Shown: piece after piece, positions 1 through 6,106 of the stretch
Layout of the letters: each line of letters opens with the position of its first letter
Position numbering within the stretch: the stretch's first letter is position 1
DNA from: Acidobacteriaceae bacterium
Lineage (GTDB): Bacteria; Acidobacteriota; Terriglobia; Bryobacterales; Bryobacteraceae
Length of the DNA: 7,958 nucleotides
Assembly: GCA_019239585.1 (NCBI GenBank)
Contig: JAFAZU010000522.1
Location: 1 to 7,958, forward strand
Reading direction: 5' to 3'
Translations under genes and position numbers: made by a program
The notes under the pieces: model-generated
Databases searched by the model: none
What the model saw: the letters and a program-made list of their open reading frames with translations, nothing else
Told to the model about the DNA's origin: nothing

Positions 1-936
1 GACGCGCTGGTTCTTCTGTTTATGTGCTGCCATCCGGCTCTGACGCCTTCCTCTGCGATTGCTTTGACGCTGCGCGCCGTGGGCGGTCTCACCACGGCTG
101 AGATTGCCACTGCGTTCCTGGTTCCGGAGGCAACGATGGCGCAGCGAATCAGTCGGGCGAAGCGGACCATCAAGGCATCGGGCATTCCCTTCCAAATGCC
201 TGGTGCCGAAGAGCGCGGCGTGCGTCTGCGCTCGGTGCTCCACGTTTTGTACTTGATCTTCAACGAGGGATACACGGCTACGGCAGGACCACACCTGCGG
301 CGCGCCGATCTTTCACAGGAGGGGATACGCCTGACGCGCATGGCCTTACGGCTGCAGCCCGAGAATCCGGAGATTGCCGGCCTGCTTGCGCTGATGCTGT
401 TGACGGACGCGCGGCGGCATGCCCGAACCGGCCCCAACGATGAATTGATTCCGCTCGCGCAGCAAAATCGGGCGCTTTGGGACCGGGAACAGATTGCAGA
501 GGGGGTCACACTGCTTTCAGCCGTCCTGCCGAAAGGCTCCGTCGGACCCTATCAATTGCAAGCGGCGATCGCTGCTGTTCACGACGAAGCCGAGCGCCCC
601 GAAGATACGGATTGGCCTCAGATCCTGGCGCTCTACGAATTGTTGAAACGGATGTCGGACAATCCGATGGTGATCCTAAATCACGCCATCGCGACAGCGA
701 TGGTACATGGCCCCCAAGAGGGGTTGCATTTGTTGGATGCGCTTCAGGAGGACCAGCGAATTGCTGAACATTACCGTATGGACGCCGTTCGCGCCCATCT
801 GCTGGAAATGGCTGGCGATTCGCATGCAGCAGCGACATATTACCGTGCGGCTGCGGCCAAAACAGCAAATCTCGCTGAGCGCACTTACCTTCTGATGCAA
901 GCTGCGCGGCTACCGACAATGGTCCCCCGATCTTGA
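1..936 (+). CDS. ECF42-type RNA polymerase sigma factor, 5'-truncated by window edge
   Basis: Alternative sigma factor that would direct RNA polymerase to a small regulon. The frame is open from base 1 (D-A-L-V-L-L-F, then ATG at 22), and the family normally has a sigma-2 domain before this point, so the ATG at 22 is internal and the gene starts outside the window. Visible in order are the start of sigma-4 (CCHPAL, then ALTLRAVGGLTTAEIA and the helix-turn-helix part FLVPEATMAQRISRAK), the linker VLHVLYLIFNEGYTA, and a long helical C-terminal extension of about 200 residues with TPR-like character (GLHLLDAL, RAHLLEMAGDSHAAATYYRAA). That extension is the mark of the ECF42 group, which in other genomes usually sits beside a small YCII/DGPF-domain protein; any such neighbour would be upstream, out of view. 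No anti-sigma factor is visible. The gene converges on the minus-strand operon with a 72-nt gap. Family assignment is firm; the regulon is unknown. Confidence 0.93.
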   Translation, partial: DALVLLFMCCHPALTPSSAIALTLRAVGGLTTAEIATAFLVPEATMAQRISRAKRTIKASGIPFQMPGAEERGVRLRSVLHVLYLIFNEGYTATAGPHLRRADLSQEGIRLTRMALRLQPENPEIAGLLALMLLTDARRHARTGPNDELIPLAQQNRALWDREQIAEGVTLLSAVLPKGSVGPYQLQAAIAAVHDEAERPEDTDWPQILALYELLKRMSDNPMVILNHAIATAMVHGPQEGLHLLDALQEDQRIAEHYRMDAVRAHLLEMAGDSHAAATYYRAAAAKTANLAERTYLLMQAARLPTMVPRS

Positions 937-1008
937 CAAATTTCGAGGGTGGGCTTTGGGCCGAGAGGACGCTTCGCTGATTAGCGCCCGATCATGCTTC
1001 AGGTTCGA

Positions 1009-1401
1009 TTATGAAAACCCTAGTTGGCGATTCTGGGCGGCCGAGTCGCGCGCTCCCCAGCGCCGCGAAATGCGACCCTCTTGCACCTCGAACCACTCCA
1101 TCGCTAATAGCTCGTAGCTGTTTCCGGTGGGGCCTTGGCCGCGGAACGGCTGCACGGATCGGCCGCTTTCGGTATAACGGACGGCCACGCAGTCGCCTTC
1201 GGAAAGCATGGACTCCACTTTGAGGTGAATCTGCAAACAGGTCATCAAGTCGTGCCAGACCGGACGAGCTTGCTCGACGGTGCCCCAACCGAGGACACCC
1301 CAGATGCAGGCATCCTCCGTGAACAAACTGCAGAGCTTATCGAGATCCCTGCGATTGAAGGCGTCTACATACGCGAGGACAACTTCTTTGGGATTGTTCA
1401 T
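1009..1401 (-). CDS. SnoaL-like / NTF2-fold protein
   Basis: Small single-domain protein of 130 residues in the SnoaL/DUF4440-like NTF2 superfamily, whose members form a cone-shaped alpha+beta barrel used by isomerases, cyclases, hydrolases or simple ligand binders. Supporting features are the N-terminal helix VVLAYVDAFNRRDLDKLCSLF followed by TEDACIWG, the strand VAVRYTESGR, and the C-terminal EWFEVQEGRISRRWGARD. No substrate can be named. I chose the ATG at 1401 over the one at 1431: the later start has GAAAGG at a suitable distance and its ATG overlaps the stop of the upstream aspartyl protease gene as ATGA, a usual sign of translational coupling. The longer form would add ten residues (MAYCERKAEP) that simply re-read the end of the upstream gene in another frame. 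It is the last gene of the minus-strand run. Confidence 0.85.
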   Translation of the reverse strand: MNNPKEVVLAYVDAFNRRDLDKLCSLFTEDACIWGVLGWGTVEQARPVWHDLMTCLQIHLKVESMLSEGDCVAVRYTESGRSVQPFRGQGPTGNSYELLAMEWFEVQEGRISRRWGARDSAAQNRQLGFS

Positions 1402-2225
1402 GGGTTCTGCCTTTCTTTCGCAGTAAGCCATGCGCGTCCGTGCGCAAGGTCGTAGTTCGATAGAAACGTGACGCCGAGATTGCCATCCAGGATCAGGTCC
1501 ATCACCCGAGCGTCAGAGGCAAAAGTGAGGCCGTCTGCCAGATGCAGTTCCGTCTTTTGTGGACCTTTGGCAGACCCATCGAGCGTGAATAGCTCCGCAT
1601 AGGGCTTCGCAATCAAGGTGAACGGACTGACATTTCCAGAATCAATCCCAAACCAGGCGATCCCGCGAGATGTGGTGACGGGCAAGTTGACGGAGAGCGC
1701 CAGTCCTTCTGCATCTCGTACGATGTGCACCGGCAAAGCCGCCGTTTGTGGCAACTTGGGTGTGTCGGAGACTCGGAGCGTCTTCGCCGAATAGGAGAAC
1801 GCGACGGAACGATGTACAAAGACGTCCAGAGCGACCGTGCCGTCCAGCTTGGGCGCTGCCGACAACATCATCTGATCCACGTCAAATACACCGATGATCT
1901 CCCGACGCGTCTCGAAACCGGCTATCTGCAGATTCACACTATCACACCGCTGCATGTCCAATCTTTGGGCAGTTATCGTGAAACCGGAGATCTGGCCCCA
2001 CGGTTTACAATCGATTGCGGCAGCGAACTGCGGAGTGATGCTCGTAACTCCAGCACCCGTGTCGAAGAGAAAGGTTCCGAACTTGCCGTTCACTTGCGCG
2101 TTCAGGACCAGACCACCTTTGAGGAAGGGAGTGAGCTGGACAGGCACCGGCGTCTCGCCGTGAGTTTCGAGTACGAAGGTTGCCAGTAAGAGAGGAAGGA
2201 ATTTACTTCCGTTACTTCTGAACAT
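1398..2225 (-). CDS. Exported aspartyl protease family protein (retropepsin/pepsin-like)
   Basis: Predicted secreted or periplasmic aspartic peptidase of 275 residues. The N-terminus has basic residues (R3, K8), then a hydrophobic stretch FLPLLLATFVL (9-19), giving a short, weakly cleaved-looking signal peptide. The first active-site motif is FLFDTGAG, with the catalytic Asp near residue 55 and the usual V-T-S-I continuation. A second motif FGIDSGN has Asp near 195, and the C-terminal GNLGVTFLSNYDL matches the conserved hydrophobic-Gly block of these enzymes. Two motifs about 140 residues apart suggest that one chain carries both halves of the active site, unlike dimeric retropepsins. Substrate is unknown. 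The start overlaps the end of the lipocalin-like gene by 14 nt, with AAAGGA about 12 nt upstream, and its stop overlaps the SnoaL-like start, so it is probably translated from the same message. Because it lies in a run with a PEP-CTERM protein, a role in processing exported proteins is possible but is only inference. Confidence 0.85.
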   Translation of the reverse strand: MFRSNGSKFLPLLLATFVLETHGETPVPVQLTPFLKGGLVLNAQVNGKFGTFLFDTGAGVTSITPQFAAAIDCKPWGQISGFTITAQRLDMQRCDSVNLQIAGFETRREIIGVFDVDQMMLSAAPKLDGTVALDVFVHRSVAFSYSAKTLRVSDTPKLPQTAALPVHIVRDAEGLALSVNLPVTTSRGIAWFGIDSGNVSPFTLIAKPYAELFTLDGSAKGPQKTELHLADGLTFASDARVMDLILDGNLGVTFLSNYDLAHGRAWLTAKERQNP

Positions 2226-2718
2226 TCGAAGGGCCCGTCCTTTCAGCGCGCTTGTAGCAGAGAGGATGTTTGCTGTCAGACATACAGAGTTCCGGGCCCG
2301 ATGAACCGTTCCGCACCAGCCATTCCGTCATGACGCGTTCCCGATGAGGCAGCTGCTTCACGTAGTTGAATCGGGCATTGCAATTATCGGTGCTGCGGAG
2401 AGTTCCGCCAGTTGCCTCAAAGACGAGCTTGGATCCGTCTACATGAATACGACCGGTTTCCTCGGCGAAAACGGTGTCGGTGCAGTTGTACGTCGAGGTT
2501 TGGATCAGAGTATCCTCGCGGTAGGTTCCATCCGGGTTGATCTGGTACTTGATCGTGGCCCCGCTCGGACGTGCGAAGGCGGTGCTCGATCGATTGCTGA
2601 ACTGGATCGTTCGGACTTCGCTCGAGGACCAGGCACCGACGATTTCAGCAGGTATGGATGAGTTCTGGGCCTGCAGAGTGAGCACAGCCAGCGACAACAG
2701 AGAGAAAATTCTAACCAT
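2212..2718 (-). CDS. Secreted lipocalin-like hypothetical protein
   Basis: Predicted exported protein of 168 residues. A signal peptide is clear (MVRIFSLLSLAVLTLQAQ, cleavage likely near 18-20). The mature part begins IPAEIVGAWSSSEV and contains NPDGTYREDT, followed by alternating strand-like segments, a pattern seen in lipocalin-like small beta-barrel proteins; this is a fold impression, not a family match. Four cysteines are present in the mature part (YNCTD, DNCNA, ELCMS, PLCYK), so two disulfides would be possible outside the cytoplasm. The ATG at 2718 has GAGG seven bases upstream, within TGAGGTAACC that also contains the stop of the preceding broken membrane gene, so the two are closely coupled. 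The end overlaps the protease start by 14 nt. I do not recognise a function. Confidence 0.75.
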   Translation of the reverse strand: MVRIFSLLSLAVLTLQAQNSSIPAEIVGAWSSSEVRTIQFSNRSSTAFARPSGATIKYQINPDGTYREDTLIQTSTYNCTDTVFAEETGRIHVDGSKLVFEATGGTLRSTDNCNARFNYVKQLPHRERVMTEWLVRNGSSGPELCMSDSKHPLCYKRAERTGPSNVQK

Positions 2719-2727
2719 ATGGTTACC

Positions 2728-3040
2728 TCATTCGGGAATTAGTGACAGTAAGACACAGATGACAAAGAGCCAAACGATTTCAAGGACTGTTAAGATGCAC
2801 CCTTTTTTGCTCGCTGATAAGAATCGCCGAGCCACGAAATAAGCCAAGGGCAGGCCCCGCGGACCAAGAATGGATACTAACAACGCACTCGGCCAGGCCG
2901 CATCCGGTTTGATGGCCTGGAACGTTCCGCCGGGCACGAGTGCCAGGGAGGCTTGGTCTACCAAGCCTCCCTGGCAGCCCGAGCAACAGAACGCCTGCCA
3001 AGCTGGCAACAGCCGACAGAATCACTAAGATGCACAGCAT
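2728..3040 (-). pseudogene. Small membrane protein gene interrupted by a palindromic insertion
   Basis: Starting from ATG at 3040, with GAGG seven bases upstream, the frame gives a hydrophobic helix (MLCILVILSAVASLAGVLLL) and then runs into Arg/Pro-rich sequence with no membrane character. A frame one base over picks up immediately after the palindrome as VPGGTFQAIKPDAAWPSALL, continues through two more hydrophobic segments (around VSILGPRGLPLAYFVA and ILTVLEIVWLFVICVLLSL) and stops at 2728, just in front of the next gene. Removing 43 nt (the 36-nt palindrome plus one 7-nt flanking copy) joins the two halves as GVLLL-VPGGTF in one 89-residue frame with about three transmembrane segments. So the gene looks inactivated unless translation shifts +1. 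A TTG at 3009 would give an intact 93-residue alternative, but it has no visible ribosome site and lacks the first helix. Function is unknown. Confidence 0.65.
2941..2976. repeat. Perfect palindrome, 17-bp arms with 2-nt centre
   Basis: The arm TGCCAGGGAGGCTTGGT (2941-2957) is followed by CT and then its exact reverse complement ACCAAGCCTCCCTGGCA (2960-2976). It is flanked by GCACGAG (2934-2940) and GCCCGAG (2977-2983), a 7-bp direct repeat with one mismatch that resembles a target-site duplication. The element lies exactly where the reading frame of the small membrane gene breaks, and 36+7 nt accounts for the shift. There is no T-run on either side, so a plain intrinsic terminator is unlikely, although RNA from either strand would fold into a very stable hairpin inside the operon message. 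It could be a miniature palindromic (REP/MITE-like) element. Confidence 0.9.
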
Positions 3041-3069
3041 GGCGAGCCTCAGAGGCGGTTCCTTGCGCT

Positions 3070-3762
3070 CTATTGGCTTACGTGCAGCTTGCGCCGGCGG
3101 CTGCGCCAGCAGCCAGCGAGGACCAGGAGACCGCCGGCGGTGAAGAGCACGAGGGAGGCCGGTTCAGGAGCAGCTGCTGCTTGAGCGGTCGACATCTGGA
3201 TGTTGTCGATCAATACGCCATCGAAGAAATCATTGTTAACCGGACGCGGTGTTGTGTCCGTGAAGACGAGATTCGCCGAAATAGGAGAGTTCACTGTGAA
3301 TTTCAAGTCGAACGTTTGCGGGCCGCTGCCAGGTGCCGCGGAAAAGCTCTGCGAGAAGACGTTTCCGAGCGAGACCTTGGCCGAATCGAGTGTGTTGAGA
3401 TCCTGAGAACGCTGTGAACCCGCGTACAGGAAAGTGAGTTCGTAGTTGCCGGCTGATAGAGAAATGGGAGAGCGAGTGACGACTTGGGATACATCGTAAT
3501 CGCCAGCCAAATTCAGGCAATTGCCTGATTCGGGCGCTGGGCATCCCGGGACGGAGCCGTTGTTCGGCGAGCCAAACACAGCGAAGGTACTTTGGTAGAC
3601 CGTACTATCGTTCTGAAGATAGGAATCGACATTGCCGGTACCGAGGGGAGTTTGGATCGATGGTCCGAAATCGAAGTTGTCGGAAAAGATGTTGTCCGCC
3701 CATGCGCTGGCGGTCCCGATGGAAAAGAGCGTAAGAGTGAAAGTAAGAAGTTTGAGCCTCAT
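3070..3762 (-). CDS. PEP-CTERM sorting domain-containing exported protein
   Basis: Exported surface or extracellular protein of 230 residues. An N-terminal signal peptide (MRLKLLTFTLTLFSIGTASAWA, cleavage likely near 22) is followed by a Ser/Asn/Gly-rich, beta-strand-type domain that ends in VLIDNIQMS, a closing strand typical of jelly-roll carbohydrate-binding-like modules. The C-terminus has the full tripartite sorting signal: PEP at 199-201, a hydrophobic helix SLVLFTAGGLLVLAG, and the basic tail RSRRRK. In this system the exosortase recognises the signal and removes it in the inner membrane; no exosortase gene is in this window. Two cysteines (PGCPAP, GNCLNL) could form a disulfide. The ATG at 3762 has only a weak purine stretch (GTGGGA) upstream. 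Its stop is 29 nt before the start of the broken membrane gene, so it probably heads the minus-strand operon. The ligand is unknown. Confidence 0.9.
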   Translation of the reverse strand: MRLKLLTFTLTLFSIGTASAWADNIFSDNFDFGPSIQTPLGTGNVDSYLQNDSTVYQSTFAVFGSPNNGSVPGCPAPESGNCLNLAGDYDVSQVVTRSPISLSAGNYELTFLYAGSQRSQDLNTLDSAKVSLGNVFSQSFSAAPGSGPQTFDLKFTVNSPISANLVFTDTTPRPVNNDFFDGVLIDNIQMSTAQAAAAPEPASLVLFTAGGLLVLAGCWRSRRRKLHVSQ

Positions 3763-3866
3763 ATCCCACTACGCGCAGATCACCGGAAACAGGGATCATG
3801 CCTTTCGACAACATTAAAATATAATTGGACGCGTTCGTTATTTCGTCTGAGTCCGATCAACCCAGC
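3763..3866. promoter_or_regulatory. Divergent promoter region between the PEP-CTERM gene and the sigma-factor remnant
   Basis: This short intergenic stretch separates two divergent loci. It contains an AT-rich block at 3811-3826 that stands out from its GC-rich surroundings. On the plus strand it reads TATAAT at 3820-3825. On the minus strand it offers TATATT (3823 down to 3818), placed so that a transcript would start about 48 nt before the PEP-CTERM ATG. No convincing -35 box at 17-nt spacing was seen on either strand, so this is a position-based guess. Confidence 0.35.
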
Positions 3867-4090
3867 GTGACAGAACTATTGATTGCAAACGGGCAGGGAG
3901 ACCGTCAGGCGTTCGACCGCTTGCTGCCCCTGATCTATGACGAGCTGAAGCGCCTGGCCGGGAGCCATCTCGGCGGGAGAAACATTCGCACACCCTGCAG
4001 AGCACGGCGCTAGTGCATGAGGCGTACTTGCGGCTTGTGAATCAGCACTGGGCGCTTGCTAAAGCTTGGCTGATGCGCGAACTGCGCGCA
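3867..4090 (+). pseudogene. Decayed Sigma70_ECF-type sigma factor (frameshift plus internal deletion)
   Basis: The first part reads VTELLIANGQGDRQAFDRLL and PLIYDELKRLAGSHL, the sigma-2 N-terminus of the ECF sigma family common in Acidobacteria and Planctomycetes. Frame is then lost near 3971: the bases CTCGGCGGGAG should be CTC-CGG-CGG-GAG, so one C is missing and the original frame stops at 4011-4013. The shifted frame continues as RREKHSHTLQSTALVHEAYL-RLVNQ, which matches the same family perfectly. Directly after Gln (about 4045) comes HWALAKAWLMRELR, which matches the extreme C-terminus of the family (sigma-4 end, usually D/E-W-xx-A-x-AWL-x-REL). So roughly 100 residues of sigma-2/sigma-4 are deleted. 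The start is uncertain: GTG at 3867 fits the conserved MTELL-type start, but the frame is open back to 3825 (TTG). No functional sigma factor can be made. The shifted frame stays open into the next gene. Confidence 0.85.
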
Positions 4091-4198
4091 AGCGCGGCAG
4101 GCGAGAAAAAAACGCGACAAGCTGATCCCAAAGAACGAATCCTTGCGCGTATCTCAGTGAGGCGCACAGAAGCTGCTCCTCACAAAGGAGATATGAAT

Positions 4199-4759
4199 AT
4201 GAGGTTTTCGAAAAGAGTGGCTTGCGTCGGCGGCTTGCTCGCAGCAGGCTGGCTACAGGGACAGACGGCACAGCCCGGCGTCGTCCGGATCGGCGTGATT
4301 GCACCTGTCTATACAAGCGGAGCCGGAGAAGCGTTGCGGACCCTCGAAATGCAAGTCCTGAAAAGTCCCAACGTGGAGGTCATCAAGCTGGATGCGTTGA
4401 TGGGCGATTGCTGCGACTACGTTCTTGCCTCAACGGTGAGCCAAGCGAAAGCAGGGGGCTTCGGAGGGCTGAAGGGTTTGAGCGCGCTGAGGCAGATGAG
4501 CCCCATGGTGCCTGGTGCGGGACTGACCAAGGCAGCTACCGTACTGCAGAGTGCCGAACTAGCGGCAAACGTGGCTAGTGTGGCATCCGGGATTACGGCG
4601 AAATCGGAAGTCACATTTGGGTATAGCCTCATAACTCGTTCCGGTCAGCAGGTGCTGAATCAGGTCGAGAAAGCCAAGGCAAAGACCGATGGAGAGGATG
4701 TGATCACGCCCATGGTGCAGTCAGCGGCGGCGAAGATCCTCGCAGCTGCCAAGCATTGA
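4199..4759 (+). CDS. Secreted hypothetical protein
   Basis: Predicted exported protein of 186 residues without a named function. An AAAGGAG at 4184-4190 lies eight bases before ATG 4199 but only two before ATG 4193, so I chose 4199; the frame is open further upstream only because it runs back into the sigma-factor remnant. The signal peptide is MRFSKRVACVGGLLAAGWLQGQ (about 1-22). The mature part opens with PGVVRIGVIAPVYTSGAGEAL and contains CCDYVLASTVSQAK, a Gly/Leu/Met/Pro-rich middle, then a strand-like pair VTFGYSLITRSGQQVL and a conserved-looking end DGEDVITPMVQSAAAKIL. The alternation of a strand with 'xxDYVLxSTV' recalls CsgG/LpoB-like and TolB N-terminal folds, and similar proteins follow ECF sigma genes in Acidobacteria as far as I remember, but I cannot name a family. 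It may once have been controlled by the decayed sigma factor. Confidence 0.75.
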   Translation: MRFSKRVACVGGLLAAGWLQGQTAQPGVVRIGVIAPVYTSGAGEALRTLEMQVLKSPNVEVIKLDALMGDCCDYVLASTVSQAKAGGFGGLKGLSALRQMSPMVPGAGLTKAATVLQSAELAANVASVASGITAKSEVTFGYSLITRSGQQVLNQVEKAKAKTDGEDVITPMVQSAAAKILAAAKH

Positions 4760-4761
4760 GA

Positions 4762-4797
4762 GCGCCCACAACAGACACCTATCGGGAGCATGGGCGC
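4762..4797 (+). other. Inverted repeat with 22-nt loop between two genes
   Basis: GCGCCCA (4762-4768) is repeated in inverse as TGGGCGC (4791-4797). The stem is 7 bp and GC-rich, it starts three bases after the stop of the secreted-protein gene, and it ends about ten bases before the ribosome site of the following membrane gene. There is no T-run, so it is at best a weak terminator or a message-processing hairpin. Confidence 0.3.
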
Positions 4798-4817
4798 GGT
4801 GAATACAGAGGACAAAT

Positions 4818-5474
4818 ATGAGTTTTGATGCGAGGACAATGGGAACAATTGCCCTGATAACCAGCCCGCTCATGCTGCTCGAAGCTTTGTTGCTGACCAC
4901 GGATCATCTTCCGGGTGGCGAGTTGGGGCGTGGTGATGCAATCATCGGCTTGATTTACCTGTGCGGTTTCGGTGCGACGCTCATAGGTCTGAATCAGACA
5001 GGCGTAACAGGCAGGTATCGAACCGCGCAGAATGGCCAGCAAGGCACGCTGTGCGCTCGTTCCTGGGTCCAGATTCTCTTCGTCGCCCAGATGAGCCTAT
5101 TGCTCCTTGCGGCAGTGCAGCAAAGTCTCGAACTCGCGCAGGCAAACACCCTCTCAGGACTCTTCGGCTTAGCCGACCTGGCGTGGCCACTAAGCCATTT
5201 GCTGATGTGCGCGGCGGGGATGGCGATCTTGACTGCCCGTTGCTGGACGGGTTACCGCGCCTGTCTGCCTTTTTTGTGCGGCCTAGCAGTCCCGGTGCTG
5301 GTCGCGCTGCAACAGATGGTTGGAAAGGAGACAGGCCGCATAGCATTTGGCCTGCTGACCACCATAGGCTTTGGCATGCTTGGTTACGCGCTTCGCTCCT
5401 CGTCACAACATATGCTAGTAGGCAACCGCCCTACCCGTCCTCAACATAATCCATTCCGGCAAGTTGTGCGCTAG
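4818..5474 (+). CDS. Six-helix integral membrane protein of unknown function
   Basis: Protein of 218 residues that is mostly membrane-embedded. Hydrophobic segments lie near residues 8-28 (IALITSPLMLLEALLL), 41-60 (AIIGLIYLCGFGATLIGL), 84-105 (ILFVAQMSLLLLAAV), 115-138 (ADLAWPLSHLLMCAAGMAIL), 148-168 (FLCGLAVPVLVALQQM) and 172-191 (IAFGLLTTIGFGMLGYAL). The tail RPTRPQHNPFRQVVR is basic and probably cytoplasmic. The ATG at 4818 is preceded by AGAGGA with a five-base gap, a good ribosome site. No transporter, enzyme or signalling motif was recognised. It follows the secreted protein at 58 nt, so the two may share a message. Its helix count and size are close to those of the membrane protein at 7152-7763, but I see no sequence relationship. 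Confidence 0.8.
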   Translation: MSFDARTMGTIALITSPLMLLEALLLTTDHLPGGELGRGDAIIGLIYLCGFGATLIGLNQTGVTGRYRTAQNGQQGTLCARSWVQILFVAQMSLLLLAAVQQSLELAQANTLSGLFGLADLAWPLSHLLMCAAGMAILTARCWTGYRACLPFLCGLAVPVLVALQQMVGKETGRIAFGLLTTIGFGMLGYALRSSSQHMLVGNRPTRPQHNPFRQVVR

Positions 5475-5899
5475 TTTTGAAAGCACAATGGGCCGCAGTG
5501 AGACAGATCCGATTTCGTATCCTGAGTTTCACCGGTTAGTGAAAACGGTTTGACGGTATTTGGCCAGGTGCGCCAACGCATTATGGCGCTAGAGCAGCAA
5601 TAGAGCGGCGCTACGCGAGGGTGTAGGCCGGGACCATCACATTTGGGCATTGCGAAACGTGAGCGCTCGTTTATGGGGCTTCAAGCAAGCGACAGGCTAT
5701 CTGGAAGCTGAACCCGAAGGCTGCGATGCCCGGATGGCTTTTGGTCCACTTAACGGATTGCCGACAATCTGCTCAGAACTGGCGATACGCTAGCTCTAAA
5801 AGGGTCCGCACCTACTGCGAGATGGTGATCACCGAAGCACTGTTGCAGCAGTGCTAATCGGAACAAAAACCGGCATCGCGTCTTCCCAACGACTATTAG
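5475..5899. other. Gene-poor stretch with no recognisable gene
   Basis: I find no credible coding sequence here. Two short stop-free stretches exist on the plus strand (5593-5793, and one ending at the stop 5855-5857), but neither has a ribosome site or a family signature. An inverted repeat TTGTGC/GCACAA (5464-5469 and 5483-5488) overlaps the end of the membrane gene. A second hairpin, AGCACTG-TTGCAG-CAGTGCT (5836-5855), is widened by CCGA/TCGG outside it; neither is followed by a T-run. The region lies where the rest of the truncated beta-propeller gene would be expected, and may be what a deletion or replacement left. Confidence 0.5.
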
Positions 5900-6106
5900 T
5901 TAGCGGGCGTTGCGATGAGCCGTCCCGCGAAAACGAGGCATGGTAACCGAAGCACGAAGAAGCTTGTGCGCGTGAGTTCCGTCTGCATTCGCGATCCAGA
6001 GTTCGGATTTAGAAGGACCCACTCGATTCATCAGCATCACCTCTTTTGCTGTGATCGAATGCAATGCCATCGATCCGAGAAGAACAAAAAGCGTCTTTCT
6101 TAACAT
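5900..6106 (-). pseudogene. N-terminal stub of a secreted TolB/PD40-like beta-propeller protein
   Basis: The frame begins at ATG 6106, preceded by AAGGAG with a three-base gap (a longer form from 6130 has no such site). It encodes a signal peptide, MLRKTLFVLLGSMALHSITA, followed by KEVMLMNRVGPSKSELWIAN and ADGTHAHKLL. The ELWIANADGT block is the hallmark of the WD40-like/PD40 repeats of TolB-type propellers, which in full-length proteins are followed by further blades of the form 'SPDGxxIAFxS'. Here the frame runs into unrelated Arg-rich residues (RFRGTAHRNAR) and stops at 5900 after 68 residues; intact relatives have several hundred. I found no continuation in the bases beyond, so the loss looks like a deletion or replacement rather than one frameshift. 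Not functional as a propeller. Confidence 0.65.

Noticed and set aside
506..919. Long minus-strand frame of 137 residues
   Set aside because: It lies entirely antisense to the well-matched ECF42 gene, is Arg/Pro/Ser-rich and shows no family signature.
1135..1455. Plus-strand frame of 106 residues
   Set aside because: Antisense to the SnoaL-like gene and the protease end, whose overlapping start/stop and motifs are convincing.
2941..2976. Palindrome as a rho-independent terminator
   Set aside because: It lies within a coding gene and has no T-run on either strand.
2728..3009. Intact 93-residue minus-strand gene starting at TTG 3009
   Set aside because: No ribosome site, and it lacks the first membrane helix, which is encoded in the other frame behind a good ribosome site at 3040.
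4981..5406. Minus-strand frame of 141 residues
   Set aside because: Antisense to the six-helix membrane gene; composition is Arg/Ser/Pro-rich without domain features.
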